Below, in pieces: positions 49,808-61,928 of a DNA stretch of 64,000 nucleotides. A program made the translations under genes and the position numbers. Numbering within the stretch: position 1 is the first letter of the stretch; every line of letters starts with the position of its first letter. A model generated the notes under the pieces. It was not told where the DNA came from. It saw nothing but the letters and a program-made list of their open reading frames with translations, and ran no database searches. Source of the stretch: Budorcas taxicolor (Eukaryota; Chordata; Mammalia; Artiodactyla; Bovidae); the NCBI RefSeq assembly GCF_023091745.1, contig NC_068920.1:5952001-6016000 (forward strand). The letters run 5' to 3'.

Positions 49808-50622
49808 GAATTCCGGGCGTTCCCGTCGCATCTCAAGAGGAGGCCCTCTCAACAGGAACGGTGAGAGGAACTCCATGGTCCTGCCACTGTTCCAGAGTCC
49901 CCCAGATGTCTCAGTCCATTCCAGAGGAAACTCTTTCCCCTTCACCAGCTCGTCTTTCACTCCGAGGATCGACTCACACCAAGGTGGCACTTGGCACAGC
50001 CCTGTGGGAAAGCCTCGTGGGAAAACCTCGAGGGAAAGCCTCGAGGGAAAGCCACAGATCCCTTGATCCACGTGACAGGAAGCGTGACCCTAATGCTGCA
50101 GCTCGGGAGGGAAGGGCACGTGCATGCCCCCACTCGAGACGAGGCCTGACTCCCCTGGGGAGACTCAGAGGCACCCCAAGATCCATGTCAACACTGGAGA
50201 GGAATGCTCAGCTTCCGTCCCCGACTACACACAAGGTCTTAGGCCCCGGCATCGATGGGAATGGAATCCCGAGATAGCCCCTAGCAACTCGCATGGGGAC
50301 TGGCCCTTCCTGAGGCCACCAGAGCGGGTCCCTGAGGTCCCCGTCGTAACTCGAGAAGACCTGCCGGAACTCGAGAATATCCAGAAGGTTCTCCCCTGCA
50401 GGCTAGATGAGGCCCATTTCCGCAGAGGCTTCTTGGGGCTAATCACACCTCACCTCTGGAAGGTCGAAAGGGTCCTTCACACCCTTGGTACATCTCAAGA
50501 AGTTCCCCGACATACCCGTCTCCACTCGAGAGTAAACACGAGGTTCCCGCCCACATCCAGAGGAGCCCCGTTTCCGCCTCGTAGCTCGAGGTGAGGGATC
50601 CTTTCCCTGCTTCGTCGGGAAC
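49808..50622. repeat. M62, 815 bp, three 13-bp units
   Basis: Copy of M55 up to 50403. From there it follows M71 (caggctagatgagg, ctctggaaggtcg, ggtacatctcaag) at offset 7,270. Confidence 0.95.
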
Positions 50623-51438
50623 GAATTCCCGGCGTTCCCGTCGCATCTCAAGAGGAGGCCCGCTCAACAGGAACGGCGAGAGGAACTCCAGGGTCGTGCC
50701 ACCATTCCAAGAGTCCCCCAGATGTCTCAGTCCATTCCAGAGGAAACTCTTTTCCCTTCACCGGCTCGTCTTTCACGCCGAGGATCGACTCACACCAAGG
50801 TGGCTCTTGGCATAGCCCTGTGGGAAAGCCACGTGGGAAAGCCTCGAGGGAAAGCCTCGAGGGAAAGCCACAGATCCCTTGATCCACGTGACAGGAATCG
50901 TGAACCTACAGCTGCAGCTCGGGAGGAAAGCGCACGTGCATTCGCCTACACTAGACGAAGCCTGACTCCCCTGGGGAGACTTAGAGGCACCCCAAGATCC
51001 ATGTCAACACTGGAGAGGAATGCTCAGGATCCATCCTCGACTCCACACAAGGTCTTAGGCCCCGGCATGGACGGGAGCGGAATCCTGAGATGGCCCCTAG
51101 CAACTCGCATGGGGACTGGCCCTTCCTGAGGCCACCAGAGCGGGTCCCTGAGGTCCCCGTCGTAACTCAAGAAGAGCTGCCGCAACTCGAGAATATCCAG
51201 GAGGTTCTCTCCGGCAGGCAAGATGAGGCCCATTTCCGCAGAGGCTTCTCGGGGCTAATCACACCTCACCTCTGGAACGTCGAAAGGGTCCTTCACACCC
51301 TTGGTGCAACTCAAGAAGTTCCCCGACATACCCGTCTCCACTCGAGAGGAAACACGAGGGTCCCGCCCACATCCAGAGGAGCCCCGTTTCCGCCTCATAG
51401 CTCGAGGTGAGGGATCCTTTCCCTGCATCATCGGGAAA
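50623..51438. repeat. M63, 816 bp, three 13-bp units
   Basis: Left edge gggaacgaattc. It has ggaatcgtgaacctacagc and cattcgcctacactagacg. Counterpart of M72. Confidence 0.93.
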
Positions 51439-52900
51439 GAATTCCGGGTGTTCCCGTCGCATCTCAAGAGGAGGCCCTCTCAAGAGGAACGGCGAGAGCA
51501 ACTCCAGGGTCCTGCCACAGTTCCATAGTCCCCCAGATGTCTCAGTCCATTCCAGAGGAACCTCTTTTCCCTTCACCGGCTCGTCTTTCACGCCGAGGAT
51601 CGACTCACACCAAGGTGGCACTAGGCACAGCCATGTGGAAAGCCTCGTGGGAAAGCCTTGAGGGAAAGCCTCGAGAGAAAGACACAGATCCCTTGATCCA
51701 CGTGACAGGAAGCGTGACCCTGCTGCTGAAGCTCGGGAGGGAAGCGCACGTGCATGCCCCCACTCGAGACGAGGCCTGACTCCCCTGGGGAGACTGAGAG
51801 GCACCCCAAGATCCATGTCAACACTGCAGAGGAATCCTCAGGTTCCCGCCCCGACTCCACACAAGGTCTTAGGCCCCCGCATCGATGGGAGAGGAATCCC
51901 GAGATGGCTCCTAGCAACTCGCATGGGGACTGGGCCTTCCTGAGGCCACCAGAGGGGGTCCCTGAGGTCCCCGTCGTAACTCGAGAAGACCTGCCGCAAC
52001 TCGAGAATATCCAGGAGGTTCTCCCCTGCAGTCGAGATGAGGCCCATTTCCGCAGAGGCTTCTCGGGGCTAATCACACCTCACCTCTGGAACGTCGAAAG
52101 GGTCCTTCACACCCTTGGTGCAACTCAAGAAGTTCCCCGACATACCCGTCTCCACTCGAGAGGAAACATGAGGGTTCCGCCCACATCCAGAGGAGCCCCG
52201 TTTCCGCCTCGTAGCTCGAGGTGAGGGATCCTTTCCCTGCTTCGTCGGGAAAGAATTCCCGGCGTTCCCGTCGCATCTCAAGAGGAGGCCCTCTCAAGAG
52301 GAACGGCGAGAGGAACTCCAGGGTCGTGCCACCATTCCAAGAGTCCCCCAGATGTCTCAGTCCATTCCAGAGGAACCTCTTTTCCCTTCACCGGCTCGTC
52401 TTTCACGCCGAGGATCGACTCACACCAAGGTGGCACGTGGAACAGCCCATTGGGAAAGCCTCGAGGTAAAGCCACAGATCCCTTGATCCACGTGACAGGA
52501 AGCGTGACCCTACTTCTGCAGCTCGGGAGGGAAGATCACGCCCATGCCCCCACTCGAGACGAAGCCTGATTCCCCAGGGGAGACTCAGAGGCACCCCAAG
52601 ATCCATGTCAACACTGGAGAGGAATGCTCAGGTTCCGGCCCCGACTCCACGCAAGGTCTTAGGCCCCGGCATAGAATGGAGTGGTATCCCGAGATGGCCC
52701 CTAGCATCTCGCATGGGGACTGGCCCTTCCTGAGGCCACCAGAGCAGGTCCCTGAGGTCCCCGTCGTAACTCGAGAAGACCTGCCGCAACTCGAGAATAT
52801 CCAGGAGGATCTCCCCTGCAGGCGACATGAGGCACATTTCCGCAGAGGCTTCTCGGGGCTAATCACACCTCACCTCTGGAACGTCGAAAGGGTCCTTCAC
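51040..52900. repeat. Tetramer-scale unit, copy 1 (offset 3,221)
   Basis: Landmarks 51439, 52253 and 53042 match 54660, 55474 and 56263 at constant offset. Shared rarities are the agttccatagtcc deletion and the cccattggg single-unit block. Limits are approximate. Confidence 0.8.
51439..52252. repeat. M64, 814 bp, three 13-bp units
   Basis: Landmark followed by ccgggtgttcc. Two one-base deletions (agttccatagtcc, tgtggaaagcctcg) are shared with M68 and M74. Confidence 0.93.
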
Positions 52901-53041
52901 ACCATTGGTGCAACTCAAGAAGTTCCCCGACATGCCCGTCTCCACTCGAGAGGAAACATGAGGGTCCGCCCACATCCAGAGGAGCCCCGTTTCCGCCTCG
53001 TAGCTCGAGGTGAGGGATCCTTTCCCTGCTTCTTCGGGAAA
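52253..53041. repeat. M65, 789 bp, one 13-bp unit
   Basis: Has ggcacgtggaacagcccatt before the single unit, as in M69. M77 is the same lineage but reads acaccccatt there. One further base is lost at acatgagggtccgccc. Confidence 0.94.
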
Positions 53042-53844
53042 GAATTCCCGGCGTTCTCGTCGCATTTCAAGAGGAGGCCCTCTCAACAGGAACGGCGAGA
53101 GGAACTCCAGGGTCGTGCCACCATTCCAAGAGTCCCCCAGATGTCTCAGTCCATTCCAGAGGAACCTCTTTTCCCTTCACCGGCTCGTCTTTCACGCCGA
53201 GGATCGACTCACACCAAGGTGGCTCTTGGCATAGCCCTGTGGGAAAGCCTCGTGGGAAAGCCTCGAGGGAAAGCCACAGATCCCTTGATCCACGTGACAG
53301 GAAGCGTGACCCTACTGTTGCAGCTCGGGAGGGAAGCGCACGTGCATGCCCCCACTCAAGACGAGGCCTGACTCCCCTGGGGAGACTGAGAGGCACTCCA
53401 AGATCCATGTCGACCCTGGAGAGGAATCCTCAGGTTCCGGCCCCGACTCCACACAAGGTCTTAGGCCCCGGCATCGACGGGAGAGGAATCCCGAGATGGC
53501 CCCTAGCAACTCGCATGGGGACTGGCCCTTCCTGAGGCCACCAGAGCGGGTCCCTGAGGTCCCCGTCGTAACTCGAGAAGACCTGCCGCAACTCGAGAAT
53601 ATCCAGGCGGTTCTCCCCTGCAGGCGAGATGAGGCCCATTTCCACAGAGGCTTCTCGGGGCTAATCACACCTCACCTCTGGAACATCGAAAGGGTCCTTC
53701 CCACCCTTGGTGCAACTCAAGAAGTTCCCCGACATGCCCGTCTAAACTCGAGAGGAAACACGAGGGTCCCGCCCACATCCAGAGGAGCCCCGTTTCCACC
53801 TCGTAGCTCGAGGTGAGGGATCCTTTCCCTGCTTCGTCGGGAAA
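53042..53844. repeat. M66, 803 bp, two 13-bp units
   Basis: The landmark is followed by cccggcgttctcgtcgcatt. It is the closest relative I noticed of segment X at 47.0-47.8 kb (offset 5,667). Confidence 0.93.
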
Positions 53845-54659
53845 GAATTCCGGGCGTTCCCGTCGCATCTCAAGAGGAGGCCCTCTCAACAGGAACGGTT
53901 AGAGTAACTCCAGGGTCCTGCCACTGTTCCAGAGTCCCCCAGATGTCTCAGTCCATTCCAGAGGAAACTCTTTCCCCTTCACCGGCTCGTCTTTCACGCC
54001 GAGGATCGACTCACACCAAGGTGGCACTTGGCACAGCCCTGTGGGAAAGCCTCGTGGGAAAACCTCGAGGGAAAGCCTCGAGGGAAAGCCACATATTCCT
54101 TGATCCACGTGACAGGAAGCGTGACCCTACTGCTGTAGCTCGGGAGGGAAGCGCACGTGCATGCCCCCACTCGAGACGAGGCCTGACTCCCCTGGGGAGA
54201 CTCAGAGGCACCCCAAGATCCATGTCAACCCTGGAGAGGAATGCTCAGCTTCCGGCCCCGACTCCACACAAGGTCTTAGGCCCCGGCATGGACGGGAGCG
54301 GAATCCTAAGATGGCCCCTAGCAACTCGCATGGGGACTGGCCCTTCCTGAGGCCACCAGAGCGGGTCTCTGAGGTCCCCGTCGTAACTCAAGGAGAGCTG
54401 CCGCAACTCGAGAATATCCAGGAGGTTCTCTCCGGCAGGCAAGATGAGGCCCATTTCCGCAGAGGCTTCTCGGGGCTAATCACACCTCACCTCTGAAACG
54501 TCGAAAGGGTCCTTCACACCCTTGGTGCAACTCAAGAAGTTCCCCGACATACCCGTCTCCACTCGAGAGGAAACACGAGGGTCCCGCCCACATCCAGAGG
54601 AGCCCCGTTTCCGCCTCATAGCTCGAGGTGAGGGATCCTTTCCCTGCATCGTCGGGAAA
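53845..54659. repeat. M67, 815 bp, three 13-bp units
   Basis: Related to M55, M62 and M71 (cactgttccagagtcc) but with cggttagagtaactcc and ctgctgtagctcggg, which removes one PstI site. Confidence 0.93.
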
Positions 54660-56120
54660 GAATTCCGGGCGTTCCCGTCGCATCTCAAGAGGAGGCCCTC
54701 TCAACAGGAACGGCGAGAGGAACTCCAGGGTCCTGCCACAGTTCCATAGTCCCCCAGATGTCTCAGTCCATTCCAGAGGAACCTCTTTTCCCTTCACCGG
54801 CTCGTCTTTCACGCCGAGGATCGACTCACACCAAGGTGGCACTAGGCACAGCCCTGTGGAAAGCCTCGTGGGAAATCCTTGAGGGAAAGCCTCGAGAGAA
54901 AGACACAGATCCCTTGATCCACGTGACAGGAAGCGTGACCCAGCTGCTGCAGCTCGGGAGGGAAGCGCACGTGCATGCCCCCACTCGAGACGAGGCCTGA
55001 CTCCCCTGGGGAGACTGAGAGGCACCCCAAGATCCATGTCAACACTGGAGAGGAATGCTCAGGTTCCATCCTCGACTCCACACAAGGTCTTAGGCCCCCG
55101 CATCGATGGGAGAGGAATCCCAAGATGGCTCCTAGCAACTCGCATGGGGACTGGGCCTTCCTGAGTCCACCAGAGGGGGTCCCTGAGGTCCCCGTCGTAA
55201 CTCGAGAAGACCTGCCGCAACTCGAGAATATCCAGGAGGTTCTCCCCTGCAGGCGAGATGAGGCCCATTTCCGCAGAGGCTTCTCGGGGCTAATCACACC
55301 TCACCTCTGGAACGTCGAAAGGGTCCTTCACACCCTTGGTGCAACTAAAGAAGTTCCCCGACATACCCCTCTCCACTCGAGAGGAAACATGAGGGTTCCG
55401 CCCACATTCACAGGAGCCCCGTTTCCACCTCGTAGCTCGAGGTGAGGGATCCTTTCCCTGCTTCGTCGGGAAAGAATTCCCGGCGTTCCCGTCGCATCTC
55501 AAGAGGAGGCCCTCTCAAGAGGAACGGCGAGAGGAACTCCAGGGTTGTGCCACCATTCCAAGAGTCCCCCAGATGTCTCAGTCCATTCCAGAGGAACCTC
55601 TTTTCCCTTCACCGGCTCGTCTTTCACGCCGAGGATTGACTCACACCAAGGTGGCACGTGGAACAGCCCATTGGGAAAGCCTCGAGGGAAAGCCACAGAT
55701 CCCTTGATCCACGTGACAGGAAGCGTGACCCTACTTCTGCAGCTCGGGAGGGAAGCTCACGCCCATGCCCCCACACGAGACGAAGCCTGATTCCCCAGGG
55801 GAGACTCAGAGGCACCCCAAGATCCATGTCAACACTGGAGAGGAATGCTCAGGTTCCGGCCCCGACTCCACGCAAGGTCTTAGGCCCCGGCATTGACTGG
55901 AGTGGTATCCCGAGATGGCCCCTAGCACCTCGCATGGGGACTGGCCCTTCCTGAGGCCACCAGAGCGGGTCCCTGAGGTCCCCGTCGTAACTCGAGAAGA
56001 CCTGCCGCAACTCGAGAATATCCAGGAGGTTCTCCCCTGCCTGCGAGATGAGGCCCATTTCCGCAGAGGCTTCTCGGGGCTAATCACACCTCACCTCTGG
56101 GACGTCGAAAGGGTCCTTCC
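54260..56120. repeat. Tetramer-scale unit, copy 2 (offset 3,221)
   Basis: Second copy of the M64-M65 lineage as M68-M69. After M69 the order departs: M70 resembles M53 instead of M66. Confidence 0.8.
54660..55473. repeat. M68, 814 bp, three 13-bp units
   Basis: Copy of M64 at offset 3,221, with the same two deletions. Confidence 0.93.
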
Positions 56121-56262
56121 CACCCTTGGTGCAACTCAAGAAGTTCCCCGACATGCCCGTCTCCACTCGAGAGGAAACATGAGGGTCCGCCCACATCCAG
56201 AGGAGCCCCGTTTCCGCCTCGTAGCTCGAGGTGAGGGATCCTTTCCCTGCTTCGTCGGGAAA
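55474..56262. repeat. M69, 789 bp, one 13-bp unit
   Basis: Copy of M65 at offset 3,221. Private gaggattgactcac shows CpG-to-TpG decay. Confidence 0.94.
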
Positions 56263-57077
56263 GAATTCCGGGCGTTCCCGTCGTATCTCAAGAGGAGGCC
56301 CTCTCAACAGGAACGGCGAGAGAAACTCCAGGGTCGTTCCACCATTCCAAGAGTCCCCCAGATGTCTCAGTCCATTCCAGAGGAACCTCTTTTCCCTTCA
56401 CCTGCTCGTCTTTCACGCCGAGGATCGACTCACACCAAGGAGGCACTTGGCACAGCCCTGTGGGAAAGCCTCGTGGGAAAGCCTCGAGGGAAAGCCTCGA
56501 GGGAAAGCCACAGATCCCTTGATCCACGTGACAGGAAGCGTGACCCTACTGCTGCAGCTCGGGAGGGAAGCGCACGTGCATGCCCCCACTCGAGACGAGG
56601 CCTGACTCCCCTGGGGAGACTCAAAGGTACCCCAAGATCCATGTCAACACTGGAGAGGGATCCTCAGGTTCCGGCCCCGACTGCACACTAGGTCTTAGGC
56701 CCCGGCATCGACGGGACAGGTATCCCGAGATGGCCCCTAGCAACTCGCATGGGGACTGCCCCTACATGAGGTCACCAGAGCGGGTCCCTGAGGTCCCCGT
56801 CGTAACTCAAGAAGACCTGCCACAACTCGAGAAAATCCAGCCGGTTCTCCCCTACAGGCGAGAGGAGGCCCATTTCCGCAGAGGTTTCTCGGGGCTGATC
56901 ACACCTCACCTCTGGAACGTCGAAAGGGTCTTCACACCCTTGTTGCAACTCAAGAAGTTCCCCAACATACCCGTCTCCACTCGAGAGGAAACACGAGGGT
57001 CCCGCCCACATCCAGAGGAGCCCCGTTTCCACCTCCTAGCTCGAGGTGAGGGATCCTTTCCCTGCTTCTTCGGGAAA
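56263..57077. repeat. M70, 815 bp, three 13-bp units
   Basis: The proximal part resembles M53 (caccaaggaggcac). The distal half resembles that of M54 and M61 with fewer changes. Confidence 0.93.
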
Positions 57078-58470
57078 GAATTCCCGGCGTTCCCGTCGCA
57101 TCTCAAGAGGAGGCCCTCTCAACAGGAACGGTGAGAGGAACTCCAGGGTCCTGCCACTGTTCCAGAGTCCCCCAGATGTCTCAGTCCATTCCAGAGGAAA
57201 CTCTTTCCCCTTCACCAGCTCGTCTTTCACTCCGAGGATCGACTCACACCAAGGTGGCACTTGGCACAGCCCTGTGGGAAAGCCTCGTGGGAAAACCTCG
57301 AGGGAAAGCCTCGAGGGAAAGCCACATATCCCTTGATCCACGTGACAGGAAGCGTGACCCTACTGCTGCAGCTCGGGAGGGAAGCGCACGTGCATGCCCC
57401 CACTCGAGACGAGGCCTGACTCCCCTGGGGAGACTCAGAGGCACCCCAAGATCCATGTCAACACTGGAGAGGAAAGCTCAGCTTCCGGCCCCGACTCCAC
57501 ACAAGGTCTTAGGCCCCGGCATCGATGGGAATGGAATCCCGAGATAGCCCCTAGCAACTCGCATGGGGACTGGCCCTTCCTGAGGCCACCAGAGCGGGTC
57601 CCTGAGGTCCCCGTCGTAACTCGAGAAGACCTGCCGCAACTCGAGAATATCCAGAAGGTTCTCCCCTGCAGGCTAGATGAGGCCCATTTCCGCAGAGGCT
57701 TCTCGGGGCTAATCACACCTCACCTCTGGAAGGTCGAAAGGGTCCTTCACACCCTTGGTACATCTCAAGAAGTTCCCCGACATACCCGTCTCCACTCGAG
57801 AGTATACACGAGGTTCCCGCCCACATCCAGAGGAGCCCCTTTTCCGCCTCGTAGCTCGAGGTGAGGGATCCTTTCCCTGCTTCGTCGGGAAAGAATTCTG
57901 GGCGTTCCCGTCGCATCTCAAGAGGAGGCCCTCTCAACAGGAACGGCGAGAGGAACTCCAGGGTCGTGCCACCATTCCAAGAGTCCCCCAGATGTCTCAG
58001 TCCATTCCAGAGGAAACTCTTTTCCCTTCACCGGCTCGTCTTTCACGCCGAGGATCGACTCACACCAAGGTGGCTCTTGGCATAGCCCTGTGGGAAAGCC
58101 ACGTGGGAAAGCCTCGAGGGAAAGCCTCGAGGGAAAGCCACAGATCCCTTGATCCACGTGACAGGAATCGTGACCCTACTGCTGCAGCTCGGGAGGAAAG
58201 CGCACGTCCATTCCCCTACACGAGACGAAGCCTGACTCTCCTGGGAAGACTCAGAGGCACCCCAAGATCCATGTCAACACTGGAGAGGAATGCTCAGGTT
58301 CCATCCTCGACTCCACACAAGGTCTTAGGCCCCGGCATGGACGGGAGCGGAATCCTGAGATGGCCCCTAGCAACTCGCATGGGGACTGGCCCTTCCTGAG
58401 GCCACCAGAGCGGGTCCCTGAGGTCCCCGTCGTAACTCAAGGAGAGCTGCTGCAACTCGAGAATATCCAG
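56930..58470. repeat. Copy of 49.66-51.20 kb (offset 7,270)
   Basis: M71 and M72 follow M62 and M63 with shared marks such as ccagaaggttctcc, ggctagatgagg and gtggctcttggcatagccctg. The two copies differ by scattered substitutions. Confidence 0.82.
57078..57892. repeat. M71, 815 bp, three 13-bp units
   Basis: Counterpart of M62 at offset 7,270, sharing gggaaaacctcgagg and ctctggaaggtcg. Confidence 0.93.
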
Positions 58471-58708
58471 GAGGTTCTCTCCGGCAGGCAAGATGAGGCC
58501 CATTTCCGCAAAGGCTTCTCGGGGCTAATCACACCTCACCTCTGGAACGTCGAAAGGGTCCTTCACACCCTTGGTGCAACTCAAGAATTTCCCTGACATA
58601 CCCGTCTCCACTCGAGAGGAAACACGAGGGTCCCGCCCACATCCAGAGGAGCCCCGTTTCCGCCTCATAGCTCGAGGTGAGGGATCCTTTCCCTGCATCG
58701 TCGGGAAA
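57893..58708. repeat. M72, 816 bp, three 13-bp units
   Basis: GAATTCTGGG form. It is nearly identical to the next monomer from about 57,960 on, and it is also the counterpart of M63. Confidence 0.93.
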
Positions 58709-59540
58709 GAATTCCGGGCGTTCCCGTCGCATCTCAAGAGGAGGCCCTCTCAAGAGGAACGGCGAGAGGAACTCCAGGGTCGTGCCACCATTCCAAGAGT
58801 CCCCCAGATGTCTCAGTCCATTGCAGAGGAAACTCTTTTCCCTTCACCGGCTCGATTTCACGCCGAGGATCGACTCCCACCAAGGTGGCTCTTGGCATAG
58901 CCCTGTGGGAAAGCCACGTGGGAAAGCCTCGAGGGAAAGCCTCGAGGGAAAGCCACAGATCCCTTGATCCACGTGACAGGAATCGTGACCCTACTGCTGC
59001 AGCTCGGGAGGAAAGCGCACGTCCATTCCCCTACACGAGACGAAGCCTGACTCTCCTCGGAAGACTCAGAGGCACCCCAAGATCCATGTCAACACTGGAG
59101 AGGAATGCTCAGGTTCCATCCTCGACTCCACACAAGGTCTTAGGCCCCGGCATGGACGGGAGCGGAATCCTGAGATGGCCCCTAGCAACTCGCATGGGGA
59201 CTGGCCCTTCCTGAGGCCACCAGAGCGGGTCCCTGAGGTCCCCGTCGTAACTCAAGGAGAGCTGCTGCAACTCGAGAATATCCAGGAGGTTCTCTCCGGC
59301 AGGCAAGATGAGGCCCATTTCCGCAGAGGCTTCTCGGGGCTAATCACACCTCACCTCTGGAACGTCGAAAGGGTCCTTCACACCCTTGGTGCAACTCAAG
59401 AATTTCCCTGACATACCCGTCTCCACTCGAGAGGAAACACGAGGGTCCCGCCCACATCCAGAGGAGCCCCGTTTCCGCCTCATAGCTCGAGGTGAGGGAT
59501 CCTTTCCCTGCATCTTCGGGAAAGAATTCCCGGCGTTCCC
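57960..59540. repeat. Adjacent-monomer duplication (period 815-816 bp)
   Basis: M72 and M73 share tggaatcctgagatgg, aaggagagctgctgc, aagaatttccctgac and gtccattcccctacacgag, which is much closer than usual neighbours. Only a few differences were seen. Confidence 0.85.
58709..59523. repeat. M73, 815 bp, three 13-bp units
   Basis: Tandem near-copy of M72. Private changes are ttgcagaggaaac, a base loss at ggctcgatttcacg and gactcccaccaagg. Confidence 0.93.
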
Positions 59541-60335
59541 GTCGCATCTCAAGGGGAGGCCCTCTCAAGAGGAACGGCGAGAGGAACTCCAGGGTCCTGC
59601 CACAGTTCCATAGTCCCCCAGATGTCTCAGTCCATTCCAGAGGAACCTCTTTTCCCTTCACCGGCTCGTCTTTCACGCCGAGGATCGACTCACACCAAGG
59701 TGGCACTAGGCACAGCCCTGTGGAAAGCCTCGTGGGAAAGCCTTGAGGGAAAGCCTCGAGAGAAAGACACAGATCCCTTGATCCACGTGACAGGAAGCGT
59801 GACCCAGCTGCTGCAGCTCGGGAGGGAAGCGCACGTGCATGCCCCCACTCGAGACGAGGCCTGACTCCCCTGGGGAGACTGAGAGGCACCCCAATATCCA
59901 TGTCAACACTGGAGAGGAATCCTCAGGTTCCCGCCCCGACTCCACACAAGGTCTTAGGCCCCCGCATCGATGGGAGAGGAATCCCGAGATGGCCCCTAGC
60001 AACTCGCATGGGGACTGGCCCTTCCTGAGGCCACCAGAGCGGGTCCCTGAGGTCCCCGTGGTAACTCGGGAAGACCTGCGGCAACTCGAGAATATCCAGG
60101 AGGTTCTCCCCTGCAGGCGAGATGAGGCACATTTCCGCAGAGGCTTCTCTGGGCTAATCACACCTCAACTCTGGAACGTCGAAAGGGTCCTTCACACCCT
60201 TGATGCAACTCAAGAAGTTCCCGACATACCCGTCTCCACTCGAGAGGAACACGAGGGTCCCGCCCACATCCAGAGGAGCCCCGTTTCCACCTCGTAGCTC
60301 GAGGTGAGGGATCCTTTCCCTGCTTCGTCGGGAAA
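59524..60335. repeat. M74, 812 bp, three 13-bp units
   Basis: Third member of the M64/M68 lineage, with two more one-base deletions distally (agttcccgacatacc, gagaggaacacgag). Confidence 0.93.
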
Positions 60336-61125
60336 GAATTCCCGGCGTTCCTGTCGCATCTCAAGAGGAGGCCCTCTCAACAGGAACGGCGAGAGGAACT
60401 CCAGGGTCGTTCCACCATTCCAAGAGTCCCCCAGATGTCTCAGTCCATTCCAGAGGAACCTCTTTTCCCTTCACCTGCTCGTCTTTCACGCCGAGGATCG
60501 ACTCACACCAAGGAGGCACTTGGCACAGCCCTGTGGGAAAGCCTCGAGGGAAAGCCACAGATCCCTTGATCCACGTGACAGGAAGCGTGACCCTACTGCT
60601 GCAGTTCGGGAGGGAAGCGCACGTGCATGCCCCCAATCGAGACGAGGCCTGACTCCCCTGGGGAGACTGAGAGGCACCCCAATATCCATGTCAACACTGG
60701 AGAGTAATCATCAGGTTCCGGCCCCGACTCCACACAAGGTCTTAGGCCCCGGCATCGACAGGAGAGGAATCCCGAGACGGCCCCTAGCAACTCGCATGTG
60801 GACTGGCCCTTCCTGAGGCCAACAGAGCGGGTCCCTGAGGTCCCCGTCGTAACTCGAGAAGACCTGCTGCAACTCGAGTATATCCAGGAGGTTCTCCCCT
60901 GCAGGCGAGATGAGGCCCATTTCCGCAGAGGCTTCTCGGGGCTAATCACACCTCACCTCTGGAACGTCGAAAGGGTCCTTCACACCCTTGATGCAACTCA
61001 AGAAGTTCCCCGACATACCCGTCTCCACTCGAGGGGAAACACGAGGGTCCCGCCCACATCCAGAGGAGCCCCGTTTCCACCTCGTAGCTCGAGGTGAGGG
61101 ATCCTTTCCCTGCTTCATCGGGAAA
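60336..61125. repeat. M75, 790 bp, one 13-bp unit
   Basis: One unit, but with caccaaggaggcac before it. This makes it a one-unit version of the M53/M70 lineage rather than of M65/M69, so copy loss happened at least twice. Confidence 0.93.
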
Positions 61126-61928
61126 GAATTCTGGGCGTTCCCGTCGCATCTCAAGAGGAGACCCTCTCAACAGGAACGGCGAGAGGAACTCCAGGGTCCT
61201 GCCACCGTTCCAAGAGTCCCCCAGATGTCTCAGGACATTCCAGAGGAACCTCTTTTCCCTTCACCGGCTCGTCTTTCACGCCGAGGATCGACTCACACCA
61301 AGGTGGCACTTGGCACAGCCCTGTGGGAAAGCCTCGAGGGAAAGCCTCGAGGGAAAGCCACAGATCCCTTGATCCACGTGACAGGAATCGTGACCCTACT
61401 GCTGCAGCTCGGGAGGAAAGCGCACATGCATTCCCCTACTCGAGACGAAGCCTGACTCCCCTGGGGAGATGCAGAGGCACCCCAAGATCCATGTCAACAC
61501 TGGAGAGGAATGCTCAGGTTCTATCCTCGACTCCACACAAGGCCTTAGGCCCCGGCTTCGACGGGAGCGGAATCCTGAGATGGCCCCTAGCAACTCGCAT
61601 GGGGACTGGCCCTTCCTGAGGCCACCAGAGCGGGTCCCTGAGGTCCCCGTCGTAACTCAAGAAGAGCTGCCGCAACTCGAGAATATCCAGGAGGTTCTCT
61701 CCGGCAGGCAAGATGAGGCCCATTTCCGCAGAGGCTTCTAGGGGCTAATCACACCTCACCTCTGGAACGTCGAAAGGGTCCTTCCCACCCTTGGTGCAAC
61801 TCAAGAAGTTCCCCGACATACCCGTCTCCACTGGAGAGGAAACACGAGGGTCCCGCCCACATCCAGATGAGCCCCGTTTCCGCCTCGTAGCTCGAGGTGA
61901 GGGATCCTTTCCCTGCATCGTCGGGAAA
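61126..61928. repeat. M76, 803 bp, two 13-bp units
   Basis: GAATTCTGGG form with the caggacattcc marker proximally. The distal half belongs to the M63/M72 lineage (ggttctatcctcgactcc). Confidence 0.93.

Larger units (their letters stand above)
47821..50403. repeat. Segment B' (second copy)
   Basis: Virtually identical to segment B. Its right limit is a mismatch at 50404 (caggctagatg against caggcgagatg). Confidence 0.9.
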
